From the IMG/VR virus record IMGVR_UViG_3300032086_002039, positions 1 through 35,120 of that record: DNA of 35,120 nucleotides; one strand, written 5' to 3'. Each line of letters begins with the position of its first letter. The stretch's first letter is position 1. This document shows, in pieces, positions 5,920-14,957 of the stretch. This DNA comes from a virus. The position numbers and the translations under genes are program-made. A model generated the notes under the pieces. That model was not told the DNA's origin. It saw only the letters and a list, made by a program, of their open reading frames with translations, and did not search any database.

Positions 5920-6963
5920 TTAAAATATAATGTAGTTTATACCTGCTTTGAAATCGTACCACTCACGATTCCAATATTTGTTATACTTACCTTCAATAAA
6001 GCAGCCTAGGTTTCTATTTAGTTTATAACCAAATATAAGACCACCAGAGTAGTCGTACCATTGCTCGCCATCATTAAAGTTGTGGTATGAAAACTCATTG
6101 CCATCGTCGTAGTGGTACGGCATCAAGTTACCCCAGCTATGTAGCCAGAAGTTCTTGGTATAATGGTAAAAGTCAAAGCCAACAACTAATGAGTATTGCC
6201 ACTGATTGTCAAGCTCGTTTCTTTTCTTTTCTACATAATCCTGTAAAACATTTGGCATAACTACTTCGTTCCAAACTTGTGGATTTGTAGCTACTATGTT
6301 ACCATCAGGATCTATATATTCTGATTCATACACGTCGACGCTGTAACCTTCTTCTATAGCTAAACATGTATAATGTATTCTATTATTGTCAAATGACCAC
6401 TCTTCAAGTGGATCGTAACCATATGGCTCCGCAAGTCTTTGAACTGCACCTAGATTAAATGATAACTTTTTGTTACCAAGTAATCGTAGCCTTTGTGTGC
6501 TTTCAAAATATTCAATGTCTGCAAAACCATCTTTAATATACTCTACTTTAGCAAGCCATACTGGTTCAACATATCTTAAAAAATGATGTTGATCAAAGTA
6601 CTCTATGCCTTCTTGTCTTTTATATTGCACTTGAAACAAGTACTCAAAAGGTTCTAAACCTACGTTAGCAGCATCTGAAAACGAAGACTCTGTACCATCT
6701 TTAAATGTGGTTCTATCTTCGTATCCAAACCTTTTTATTTTACGTATACCCATTGCTAACGAGTAGTCGTACGGCGTAAATACAGTGTCGTATACTAACG
6801 TGCTACCATCCACAGAGTATATTTCTTGGTCTGATATTGATGTGCCACCGTTTGCCGCGACGTAAAACGTTGAAAACTTAAATGACTTACTAATCTGCGA
6901 ACAACATTTTTTAGGTGCTACGCAAGATGTTAGAAAAATTAATATTAAAAATATATATTTCAT
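5920..6963 (-). CDS. Predicted outer-membrane lipoprotein / beta-barrel-like protein
   Basis: 347 residues from the ATG at 6963-6961. A GTG at 6978 in the same frame would add five residues (IFIT after the start), but ATG gives the clean signal MKYIFLILIFLTSC with a lipobox LTSC (lipidated Cys at residue 14), followed by VAPKKCC. The rest is rich in aromatic residues and alternating strands, with no further membrane helix. The C-terminus (LGCFIEGKYNKYW, then WYDFKAGINYIIF) has paired amphipathic strands and a final Phe, as in outer-membrane beta-barrels. Barrel plus lipid anchor is unusual but seen in Bacteroidota surface proteins; alternatively the Cys is not lipidated. Very similar proteins, as I recall, occur in other marine flavobacterial phages. 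It opens the envelope module, 18 bases after the stop of the giant virion gene. Possible receptor-masking role (inference). Confidence 0.7.
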   Translation of the reverse strand: MKYIFLILIFLTSCVAPKKCCSQISKSFKFSTFYVAANGGTSISDQEIYSVDGSTLVYDTVFTPYDYSLAMGIRKIKRFGYEDRTTFKDGTESSFSDAANVGLEPFEYLFQVQYKRQEGIEYFDQHHFLRYVEPVWLAKVEYIKDGFADIEYFESTQRLRLLGNKKLSFNLGAVQRLAEPYGYDPLEEWSFDNNRIHYTCLAIEEGYSVDVYESEYIDPDGNIVATNPQVWNEVVMPNVLQDYVEKKRNELDNQWQYSLVVGFDFYHYTKNFWLHSWGNLMPYHYDDGNEFSYHNFNDGEQWYDYSGGLIFGYKLNRNLGCFIEGKYNKYWNREWYDFKAGINYIIF

Positions 6964-6981
6964 AGTAATAAATATCACACG

Positions 6982-9900
6982 TTAATCATGATAGTGACAT
7001 CTCTTTTTAGGCTTGTCAACCATAATTTTACATCTTTCACCATCAGACTTTATCTTAGTACATCTCTGTTGATTTTTCTTTTTCTCTTCAGCCTTCTTTT
7101 TCGCTATTGCTTTTTCAGCTTCTTCAATTTCAGTTTTTTCTATACCAACATCCCAAGTGTTCCAACCTAAGGTTAGCGCAACTCTTTGCCAGCTTTCATT
7201 TTGACTGTCCATAACTTCCACTAGGTTGTTGACCTTGTTTAGTATTCTATCGACGGGAAAGTTTGTGGCTCCTGATACTACGTTTGTCACCGCTTGGTAC
7301 GCTGGATTTTTAATATCAACAGGGTTTTCTTTTAACATGTACGGTATGACTTCCTTGTTATAAGTGTAGCTTTGTATACCTGAGTATATCTTTCTAAACT
7401 TAATACCAACTGGAGGTGAAAGGTTAGCTACTTGTATAAGAGTTTGAGCGTGATCAGTGTTAAACTTTTTTTCTTCTTGCTTGAAAAATTCCATAATAGT
7501 GTTCTTAATGGTAGCTAAAGCGGCACCAGTAACACCTGTACCTCTCAATATAGAGTCTATCATGTTGTTTACTATTCTAACTTGTTTTTGTTCAAGTTTT
7601 TCTTGCTCTTTTTCATCTAACTCATCGTCAAAAGCAAAAGCAAATAGCGCAGACTGCAAAGATGAAAATATAAGGTTTTGTATAGCGCCATAGTATATTA
7701 TCTTAGATATATTTTCTAGCTTATTACCTCTACCTGCAGCTAAGTCTTGACCAGCTCTATACATTAGTCTAGTATACTGCATTGGCGTGTTTTGAAACGC
7801 CAACAACCATCTACCAAGAGCTGAAGCTTGTTGCTGTGATATTTTATCAGGTCTAGCAGACTGTTGAGTTTTTTCAGCTATTTCTTGGAAGTCTATAAAA
7901 GCTTGTTTTTCAGCCTCTGATTGAGACATACCTTCTTTCACGTACTTTTTTATTTTGTTTCTATAAAAAGTAGCGCCACCAGAAGCAATGGCAAAACTAT
8001 CCGCTATTTGCGTTGGTGTAAAACCTATCTTCAATAAGTATGTTAGTGCAGCCTTAGCTTTGTTACTAGAGTTAGCAACAGCACTAGCAAGCTCAGCTTG
8101 GTTTACGTCTGTTTTTAAGCCCGCTCTTCTTTGTCTTAAAAAGTCAGAATTAAATAGGAAAGCAAAATCTTTCCAGTATTGAGGTTGATTAGCAAAAGCT
8201 TGAGCGGCTTTTAGTGCGTTGTTGTCACTCCAGTTGACAAAGTTGACGGCAGAAAGCGTTTGTAGTACAGCTGATCTAGCGTTAAAAAACATAATAGCAC
8301 CAACAGAATTATTTACCCAGTTGTTCCATCTGTTGACTATTCTAGAACTGCCAAACGGTCTATTAGTTCCGTTTTCCATTCTATACAAGCTGTCTAGCAG
8401 AGCTTCAACAAACTTATTACCGTATATAGCTCTTAGTTTGTTAATGTTTTCGTCTGTAAATATTTCATTTTTGTTTCTTAAAAAATCTTCTAAGAATTTT
8501 TTTCTATTTATTTTTGTAGTAATATTTTCTAGATCACTTGCTATAGTTCCAGCTGTCCAAGTCTCATCTGGCTTTATGTAACCAGCTTCTCTTCTAGACA
8601 AAGCTCCAAGTCCGTTGGCAAAAGTTATTAAGTCAGGGCTAGTATTAACCACTTTTTTAATAGTCGCTAAATCTCTTTTTGATAAACCAAGATTAGTCAT
8701 ATCGTAACCAGCTTTATCCCACAGCCAAACTCTAATACAAGTTCCGTAAGTAAATTCTGTTCCTGGAACTTTTTTTCCAAGCTTTTTTCTTACCTCAGGC
8801 ATAGCTTTACGAAGAGCTCTATAATCTGTCATTATAGCCTGTTTTTCTCTGTTCATGTAATCTATACCTCTAGCGAAAGGATCTAGCAGCGTTTGTTTAA
8901 ACCACTGTAAATGTTGCTCACCTTGTTCACCTTTACCTAAAAACTGATATATCAAACCTTCAAAATCATCAGCCGAATAAGGTAATACTCTTATGCTGTC
9001 TTTCTTTTTACCTTTCTGTCTACCGACAACCTCAGAGAATGTTAGATTAGCTCTATAGCCAGAAGACTCTTCTAGTATTTTGTTAAACTTGTTTGATCTA
9101 TATTTCTTTTCAGCCAACACAACGTTTGAGTTTACACCCTCTACTTGCGTTAGCACATAGTCCATTACCTGAACGTTAGCTTCTGCGTCGTCTGCAAAAT
9201 AAACATTTTGGTAACCCTTCTCAGTTATTAAGTCTATAGTCCACAAGGCTTTAGACTCAGGAGTAGAGTTAGCCAAGCCTGTTATGTTTTCTCTTTTTAG
9301 CTCTATACCTTGGCTTTTCAACCACTCGAATATAGCAGGAGCAGCTTCGGCAGGTCTAGCTGTTAGTATATAGACGTCTTCGTTGCCATACTTAGCTATT
9401 CTGTCTTTTAGTTTTTTAAAGAAAGGTCCTGGTTTGCCGTCTATAACTTGATTAAATTGGCTAAAGTCAAACGTGTTACCTTGAAGAAGAAGATCTTGTC
9501 CCTGCTTAGCGAACGTAGCGGCGTCTATAAGATACTGTGTACCGTCAGGTTTATTAACTATAACTTGAGAAGCGCTTTCAGCAACCGTGTCGTCAAAGTC
9601 TAGTATAGTAACGCCTGACGACTGCGGGTTAGATGCAGCTCTATATTTTTTAGTTTGAGCTATTCTATTTTTAATATCTGTTAAAGCAAGCTGTATCTTC
9701 TTGTTTATTTTATTATCTTGAGTTACAGCGCCATCTGTTTTATCCACTGGGTTGTAGTAAGTAGACAAATACTTTTTAACATCATCAAATCTAGTGTATG
9801 CTCCTGGATCTGTTGTACCGCCTGGTCGCTTGTCGATAGTAGAGAATAACACTTCGGTACCTAAAACTTGATCATAGCCATCTAGCACGTTATTAAGCTC

Positions 9901-12900
9901 AACGTCTAGCTCAGCTTGTATTAACTCTTTATCGTTTGGATTTTTAGCTAAAAGCTCACCGTACTTCATTATTATTTTAGCTAACTCAAACTCCATGTTA
10001 GCAGATGCTATAACATGTTCTCCTTTTATTCTTAACAGTTCTAAGGCTCTCTTTTTCTTGCCTTCAGCATCAAGCTTAGGGTTATATTTGTTAACGTACT
10101 TCATAGCCTCCTTGTATAAAGGATGCTTAGTAGATGGCGTTTGATCCTGTGCAAATATTTGAACTAAAGATATATTAGTGTAAGCTCTTAAAAACCCAGA
10201 AGTATTATTTGTGCTGGCCTCTAAGTGTCTAAGAACTCCAACTAAATTATTAGGATCTTTAGCAACTAAGTCAATCATCGCCTTAACGTTAAACTTAATA
10301 AAACCGTGATTGTTCTCGTTTATATCTTTTATAGTCTCGCCAAATTCAGCGTCAAAAGCGGCTTGTTTTTCTTGCACGCTACTAAACTCTTGCTGTAAGA
10401 ATTTTTCTATTTTTAAGGCTATACCTTGACCAGCGTTAACAAGCTTAAGTTTGCTTATTTCAAAGTCTATATCAATCTTACCAGGAAGATTAGCTTTTTT
10501 TCTAGCATCTATTTTTAAACCTAAATTATATTGATATTTAGGTCCATTTTTTCCACCCTGAAGTATTCTTTTAGATCCAACTAAGTCAAAAACTTGCTTA
10601 GAACCATTTATACCGTTTAACAATTTAGACGGATAATATGGAAGTAGTTTAGTGAGAAACTCAACTAACTGCTTTTTTGATTTATCACTGCTAATGTTTG
10701 TTTCAAAATAAGTTTTCAGCTGCTCAGAAAAGTAAGGAAACTCATTATTTACGTACTCTAGCTTTAACGGAGTCTTAAACTTTGTTGGTCTATCATGAAA
10801 CCAATCTAAGTAGTCCATAAACGTTGTTAAAGTTTTTGAATCAGGATCAATACCTAGATTAGCTACAGCATCATCAAACTGTGAAGATCTATAACCAAAT
10901 TTTCTAGCTAGATTTACTATATCTGTAGCGTTTCTACCTATAGTAGAAGCGTCAGAATAACCTCTATACTTTTTGGTGTTACCTCTTTCAATGTCTTTTT
11001 TAAACTCAGACGCGTAGTTTTCTGCTAACACAACATCCCTTAACCCAGATATATCGTCTACCAGTTTTGATATTTCGCTGTTATTGTTTTCCAGCTCTGT
11101 GGCCAATGTCTCTAAGCTATATTCTTGCGCTAGCATTTTAACCAGGCTCTCAAAGCGCATTTGCTTTTTCTTTCTAACACCCTTAGAGTCTCTTGGCATG
11201 AAGTGATCTAAAAATTCTTGATCACCTATCGTTATTTTGTTATCTCTTAGTTTTATCTGCGGGCCAGCAGTATTACCAGTTTCTGCAGATTTTTCTCTGT
11301 CTATTTTTTTACCTTTCCAATCTTTGGTAAATTTAGGATCAAATATTTTATTTCCATTTTTATCCTTGGCGAAACTACCATCTTCATTTGTTCTAAAAGT
11401 ACCACCAACTGACTTAAAAACCATGGTAGGAAAGTTTTTTTCTAACCAGCTTAACGGAGCGTTACGAAGTATACCAAACATATTGTTTCTAAGGTATGCC
11501 TCAGGATCTTTATTAATTTCGTTTCTTATCTCAGCCGCAAAAGTGCTTATACCTTTTTTACCACCCGGCGCGTCGCCAACTTCTTTTTTAAAGTCCGATA
11601 TAAAAGGTGAAACTGTTTTTGTTTTTGTTTTACCCTCGTCAAAGTTTACGCCAAGTTTTATTATAGCACTTCTAACGATCTCTAATGTTTTAGTCTTTAT
11701 ATTATCACTAATTTTAGTATTAGCAATTAGAGATGGTGCCTCATCAGCCTCCACGGTTGTTGTAGTAGTTGGTTCGTCAGCTATATCTCTAACAAAAGCA
11801 CCTTCATCATCAAGACTTACAGACTGTTGATCTATTTCTATTTCTTTTAACCTTCTATTAGCTATTAACTTAGATCTGTTTTTTATTTGAGAATTTATAT
11901 AAGCAAAATAGTTTTCATTAACTGTAGGATCAAAGTTTCTAATGTAGCTAGTCATATTAGATAATACGTCCTTAATAAACTCTTTTCTTTGTTTTTGATT
12001 TTTACTTATTCTGTCGTTAGCAGATATTAAATTGTTAAAATCACCTCTTTTAATTATAGTTTCGTATATGTCATCAAACTCTTCAAAATAAGTTTCTTGA
12101 TCTAAACCAAATACTAAATCGTTTACATCTTCTTCTATTTGATCGTTAGATCTTTTGTCTGCTCTAAACTTTTTCTCTTTGTCAGACTGCACGCTAGGCT
12201 TTGACACCTTAGGTAGAGAAAAGCCTTTACCTTTAAAAGTACCTGCGTTTACAGCGGCAACATAGTCGAATATAAACTGATAAGCCTCAGCTCCAGTTTC
12301 AAACTTAGCAAGCTTAAATCCAGCTTTACCAAAAACTTTAGGGAAATATCTGTTCGCTACATCTCTCCACGTAGAGTCGCTTAAACTTTCTTGTTTTATT
12401 TTACCATTGTAAACTAAATCAAAAAATACAGCTAGCCATTCTTGCTCAGAATCTTTTAAGTTACCTTGTTCATCTAGATACCCTCTATCATCAAGCTCTC
12501 TAATAAGCATGTCTCTATCAGATTCACTCAAAGCATTGACAAAATCAGTTGTCATAGCCGTAAGCTCTTCGTCGGTAAAACCTAATAAGTCTAAGATATT
12601 GTGAAAAAGCTCGTGAAACTCTACTCCTACAGCGTTCATTTTAGCTGCCATCTCAATGTTAATTAAAGATATTTTTCTGCCATCAATATATATTACTTGA
12701 CCAGGATCTAAGTCATCAGCAACTATAGGGTTTGTTCCAGCTTCGTCACTAGTAGCACCTTGCTCTAATAAAGCTTGCCTAAGTCCAAAATACTCTGCGG
12801 TGGTTTCAGTATACAGTAAGTCTGTATTAATTTCTAAAGCCATCTTTTCAGCTATTTCAGCACTTTTTCTAAAAGGCTGTTTTAAATACTCAAACTGAGT

Positions 12901-14946
12901 TTCTAGTTGCTGTTCAAAAGTAGCCTGATCAAAACCGTATTGATCTCTGTTTTCTAGCAATTCTTTTAACTCAGCTTTCTTTTGCTCTAATATTATTTTA
13001 TCAGATTCTTTGTCACTAATCTTTAACCTAGCTATCTCTAGCTCAAGCTTAGCTATTGCTATTCTTAAGTCAGGATTTGTTATAGAAGCATCGACTAAAG
13101 TTTCCGCATGCTTTAGTGCAATAGCATCTGTTAGTTCTTGGATCGCCTTAGGAGGCAAACCATCGAAGTCGTTGTTTTCTAACATGGTATTCCACTCAGT
13201 AGCTAACTTTCTAATGCCATCACCACTTTCAAAAGATTTTTTTATATACTTTTGAATTTGACTCATAGTCATCTTATCTCCATCTAAGGTTATAGTTGGA
13301 GTAGATAATACCGCGGTAATAGCGTTAGGCGCCTCCATAAGTGGACCAAACACCATTTCCATCATTACCTCGTCCATTCTTATAGAGTTGTAAGCGGCGT
13401 CAAGATTGAATTTAACTTCACCGTCTTCTATGCTTGTACCTCCAGATATAACTTGACCGCTAAGTTCTCCAGTACCTCCTCCAGTACCACCAATTAAAGC
13501 TGTAGTACCAACCTGTTTTGTTTTTGTAGTAACTTTAGGTACAACCTTACCAACAGTGTAACCAGTTATAAGATCTACGACACCTATTGAAGCGCCGTAT
13601 AGCTTTGCTTTAATCCTCATGTTTTCTAAGACGTCTTCATCACTAACTATTGCTATATAGTTTTCGTACGTCATTTTTTTAGAAGGAACTCTACCATCAG
13701 CATAAGCGTCTTCTAGCTCTTCTTGTAGTATCTGCGAGTATATATTGTAGTTTGCTAAAGTAGCACTAGAAGTTGCCATCCAACCGTTTATTGATCCTTT
13801 AACAAACCCACGGAGAAAAGCAGCTGGTGCCATAGGCGCTCCTACTATCGTTGAGCTAGTAATACCCGCTTCTAGAGTACCTTGCATCATGCCAGTAGAA
13901 ATCATTCCTTTTTTAGCGTTATCTCTAACTTTTTCAGAGTTAACACTGGCTCCAACTTGCATTGCTAATATATTACCTAAAAACGGTAAAGCGACTGTTG
14001 GTTGATCAATTATAGCCTTAATAAACCCAAAACCTCTGTTTGTTTCTTTAGCCTCTGCTTCTATTATAGCTTGAAATCTTTGTACGCTTTCTGGAACAAC
14101 GCCTGAGTTTTGAGCCTTCATCGCTTCAGCCCAAAGCGCGTTAAAATCTTCTTCGCTTATTTCAGCTCCTTTTTCTTTTATATCGCCTATAGCGTCTAAG
14201 CCTTTTGTCCCGTCCCAACCTTTATCGGTAAACTGCATAATGTCGCCAAACAATCTACCCATGCCTCTTCTGTAGTCGTCTAAGCTAACTTTTTTTGTTG
14301 ACCACTCGTACTCTAATTCACCGTCTTCTCCTTGCACGACCTCAATATCACCGTAAGGTAAAACTTTTCTGTAAGCAAATTGATCGTATATTTCTTCTGC
14401 TGCATCACCAACAGTTATGCCTGGAGCTATAACTCTGTCGGTAATTCCATTGACCTCTTCTCGTATAGAAGTTGTGAGCATATCAAACCAGTTGTCACTC
14501 TTTTCGTCAAACTTTTCTGGTTGATTTACTCTTAAATCTACTTGCTCTTGGTGATAGTTTTGCTCAAAGAAATTATCGTCTTCTTCAGACAAGCTTTGCT
14601 CTGGAGCTAAAACACTGTCACTTTTAAGTTCATTAACAAAAGCATTTTTTCTTTCGTTATACAATAATTGCTCTTTTTTTCTAGTGTTAGAGAGTTGCTC
14701 CGAAAAAGAAGTTTCCGAGCTGGATGCCATATCGTTTTGCGACACAGCCTCCGCATCCATTGGAGCAGTGTCTAGTTCTTTTTTTTCTTCAACGTTTTCT
14801 ACTGACTGTAGTTCGTCAAGGTTTACGTCTTCCTGCTCTTCTTGCTCTATTTGAGGATCTAAGTCAGCAAAGTCGTTTAAAAATCTTTGTTCGTTTTCTG
14901 GTCCAACGTTAGCTTTTCTACCGTCTGATAATGTATAAATTGGCAT
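6982..14946 (-). CDS. Giant polyvalent virion protein: HExxH protease-like, HAD-like and zinc-knuckle segments
   Basis: 2654 residues. N-terminus MPIYTLSDGRKANVGPENEQ, a common opening of giant internal virion proteins, then a Glu/Asp-rich linker. Seen: HELFH at 778-782, a zincin-type HExxH motif, with EWLAVFF downstream as possible third-ligand region; a HAD-like domain at about 1778-1930 with DFDDT (D1783, D1785), ILTARP (T1862), a Lys in PESKALW and VYFADDAE (D1919, D1920), so all four HAD motifs are present; a conserved helical region with NARSAVLQTLSAVNF, ARPDKISQQQASALGRW and FQNTPMQYTRLMYRAG; and a C-terminal C-x9-C-x10-C-x2-H zinc knuckle (C2629, C2639, C2650, H2653). This fits the large polyvalent proteins carried in virions and delivered with DNA to counter host defences. 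It follows the other tail/internal genes, consistent with an ejected protein. Protease and phosphatase activity are inferred from motifs only. Confidence 0.82.
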   Translation of the reverse strand: MPIYTLSDGRKANVGPENEQRFLNDFADLDPQIEQEEQEDVNLDELQSVENVEEKKELDTAPMDAEAVSQNDMASSSETSFSEQLSNTRKKEQLLYNERKNAFVNELKSDSVLAPEQSLSEEDDNFFEQNYHQEQVDLRVNQPEKFDEKSDNWFDMLTTSIREEVNGITDRVIAPGITVGDAAEEIYDQFAYRKVLPYGDIEVVQGEDGELEYEWSTKKVSLDDYRRGMGRLFGDIMQFTDKGWDGTKGLDAIGDIKEKGAEISEEDFNALWAEAMKAQNSGVVPESVQRFQAIIEAEAKETNRGFGFIKAIIDQPTVALPFLGNILAMQVGASVNSEKVRDNAKKGMISTGMMQGTLEAGITSSTIVGAPMAPAAFLRGFVKGSINGWMATSSATLANYNIYSQILQEELEDAYADGRVPSKKMTYENYIAIVSDEDVLENMRIKAKLYGASIGVVDLITGYTVGKVVPKVTTKTKQVGTTALIGGTGGGTGELSGQVISGGTSIEDGEVKFNLDAAYNSIRMDEVMMEMVFGPLMEAPNAITAVLSTPTITLDGDKMTMSQIQKYIKKSFESGDGIRKLATEWNTMLENNDFDGLPPKAIQELTDAIALKHAETLVDASITNPDLRIAIAKLELEIARLKISDKESDKIILEQKKAELKELLENRDQYGFDQATFEQQLETQFEYLKQPFRKSAEIAEKMALEINTDLLYTETTAEYFGLRQALLEQGATSDEAGTNPIVADDLDPGQVIYIDGRKISLINIEMAAKMNAVGVEFHELFHNILDLLGFTDEELTAMTTDFVNALSESDRDMLIRELDDRGYLDEQGNLKDSEQEWLAVFFDLVYNGKIKQESLSDSTWRDVANRYFPKVFGKAGFKLAKFETGAEAYQFIFDYVAAVNAGTFKGKGFSLPKVSKPSVQSDKEKKFRADKRSNDQIEEDVNDLVFGLDQETYFEEFDDIYETIIKRGDFNNLISANDRISKNQKQRKEFIKDVLSNMTSYIRNFDPTVNENYFAYINSQIKNRSKLIANRRLKEIEIDQQSVSLDDEGAFVRDIADEPTTTTTVEADEAPSLIANTKISDNIKTKTLEIVRSAIIKLGVNFDEGKTKTKTVSPFISDFKKEVGDAPGGKKGISTFAAEIRNEINKDPEAYLRNNMFGILRNAPLSWLEKNFPTMVFKSVGGTFRTNEDGSFAKDKNGNKIFDPKFTKDWKGKKIDREKSAETGNTAGPQIKLRDNKITIGDQEFLDHFMPRDSKGVRKKKQMRFESLVKMLAQEYSLETLATELENNNSEISKLVDDISGLRDVVLAENYASEFKKDIERGNTKKYRGYSDASTIGRNATDIVNLARKFGYRSSQFDDAVANLGIDPDSKTLTTFMDYLDWFHDRPTKFKTPLKLEYVNNEFPYFSEQLKTYFETNISSDKSKKQLVEFLTKLLPYYPSKLLNGINGSKQVFDLVGSKRILQGGKNGPKYQYNLGLKIDARKKANLPGKIDIDFEISKLKLVNAGQGIALKIEKFLQQEFSSVQEKQAAFDAEFGETIKDINENNHGFIKFNVKAMIDLVAKDPNNLVGVLRHLEASTNNTSGFLRAYTNISLVQIFAQDQTPSTKHPLYKEAMKYVNKYNPKLDAEGKKKRALELLRIKGEHVIASANMEFELAKIIMKYGELLAKNPNDKELIQAELDVELNNVLDGYDQVLGTEVLFSTIDKRPGGTTDPGAYTRFDDVKKYLSTYYNPVDKTDGAVTQDNKINKKIQLALTDIKNRIAQTKKYRAASNPQSSGVTILDFDDTVAESASQVIVNKPDGTQYLIDAATFAKQGQDLLLQGNTFDFSQFNQVIDGKPGPFFKKLKDRIAKYGNEDVYILTARPAEAAPAIFEWLKSQGIELKRENITGLANSTPESKALWTIDLITEKGYQNVYFADDAEANVQVMDYVLTQVEGVNSNVVLAEKKYRSNKFNKILEESSGYRANLTFSEVVGRQKGKKKDSIRVLPYSADDFEGLIYQFLGKGEQGEQHLQWFKQTLLDPFARGIDYMNREKQAIMTDYRALRKAMPEVRKKLGKKVPGTEFTYGTCIRVWLWDKAGYDMTNLGLSKRDLATIKKVVNTSPDLITFANGLGALSRREAGYIKPDETWTAGTIASDLENITTKINRKKFLEDFLRNKNEIFTDENINKLRAIYGNKFVEALLDSLYRMENGTNRPFGSSRIVNRWNNWVNNSVGAIMFFNARSAVLQTLSAVNFVNWSDNNALKAAQAFANQPQYWKDFAFLFNSDFLRQRRAGLKTDVNQAELASAVANSSNKAKAALTYLLKIGFTPTQIADSFAIASGGATFYRNKIKKYVKEGMSQSEAEKQAFIDFQEIAEKTQQSARPDKISQQQASALGRWLLAFQNTPMQYTRLMYRAGQDLAAGRGNKLENISKIIYYGAIQNLIFSSLQSALFAFAFDDELDEKEQEKLEQKQVRIVNNMIDSILRGTGVTGAALATIKNTIMEFFKQEEKKFNTDHAQTLIQVANLSPPVGIKFRKIYSGIQSYTYNKEVIPYMLKENPVDIKNPAYQAVTNVVSGATNFPVDRILNKVNNLVEVMDSQNESWQRVALTLGWNTWDVGIEKTEIEEAEKAIAKKKAEEKKKNQQRCTKIKSDGERCKIMVDKPKKRCHYHD

Positions 14947-14957
14947 AATATTTTATT

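Noticed and set aside
5918-5962. Upstream start for the small coiled-coil membrane protein, adding 15 residues
   Set aside because: It would overlap the preceding gene by 43 bases and add a basic segment; the ATG at 5917 lies 2 bases after the upstream stop and begins a typical protein.
6964-6978. GTG start for the lipoprotein gene
   Set aside because: The ATG at 6963 gives a clean lipoprotein signal; the GTG extension adds residues before the positively charged start of the signal peptide.
11237-11830. A 197-codon open frame on the plus strand
   Set aside because: It lies wholly antisense to the giant virion gene, is rich in Ser/Leu/Phe as expected from the reverse of Lys/Glu-rich coding, has no leader of its own and no recognisable motif.
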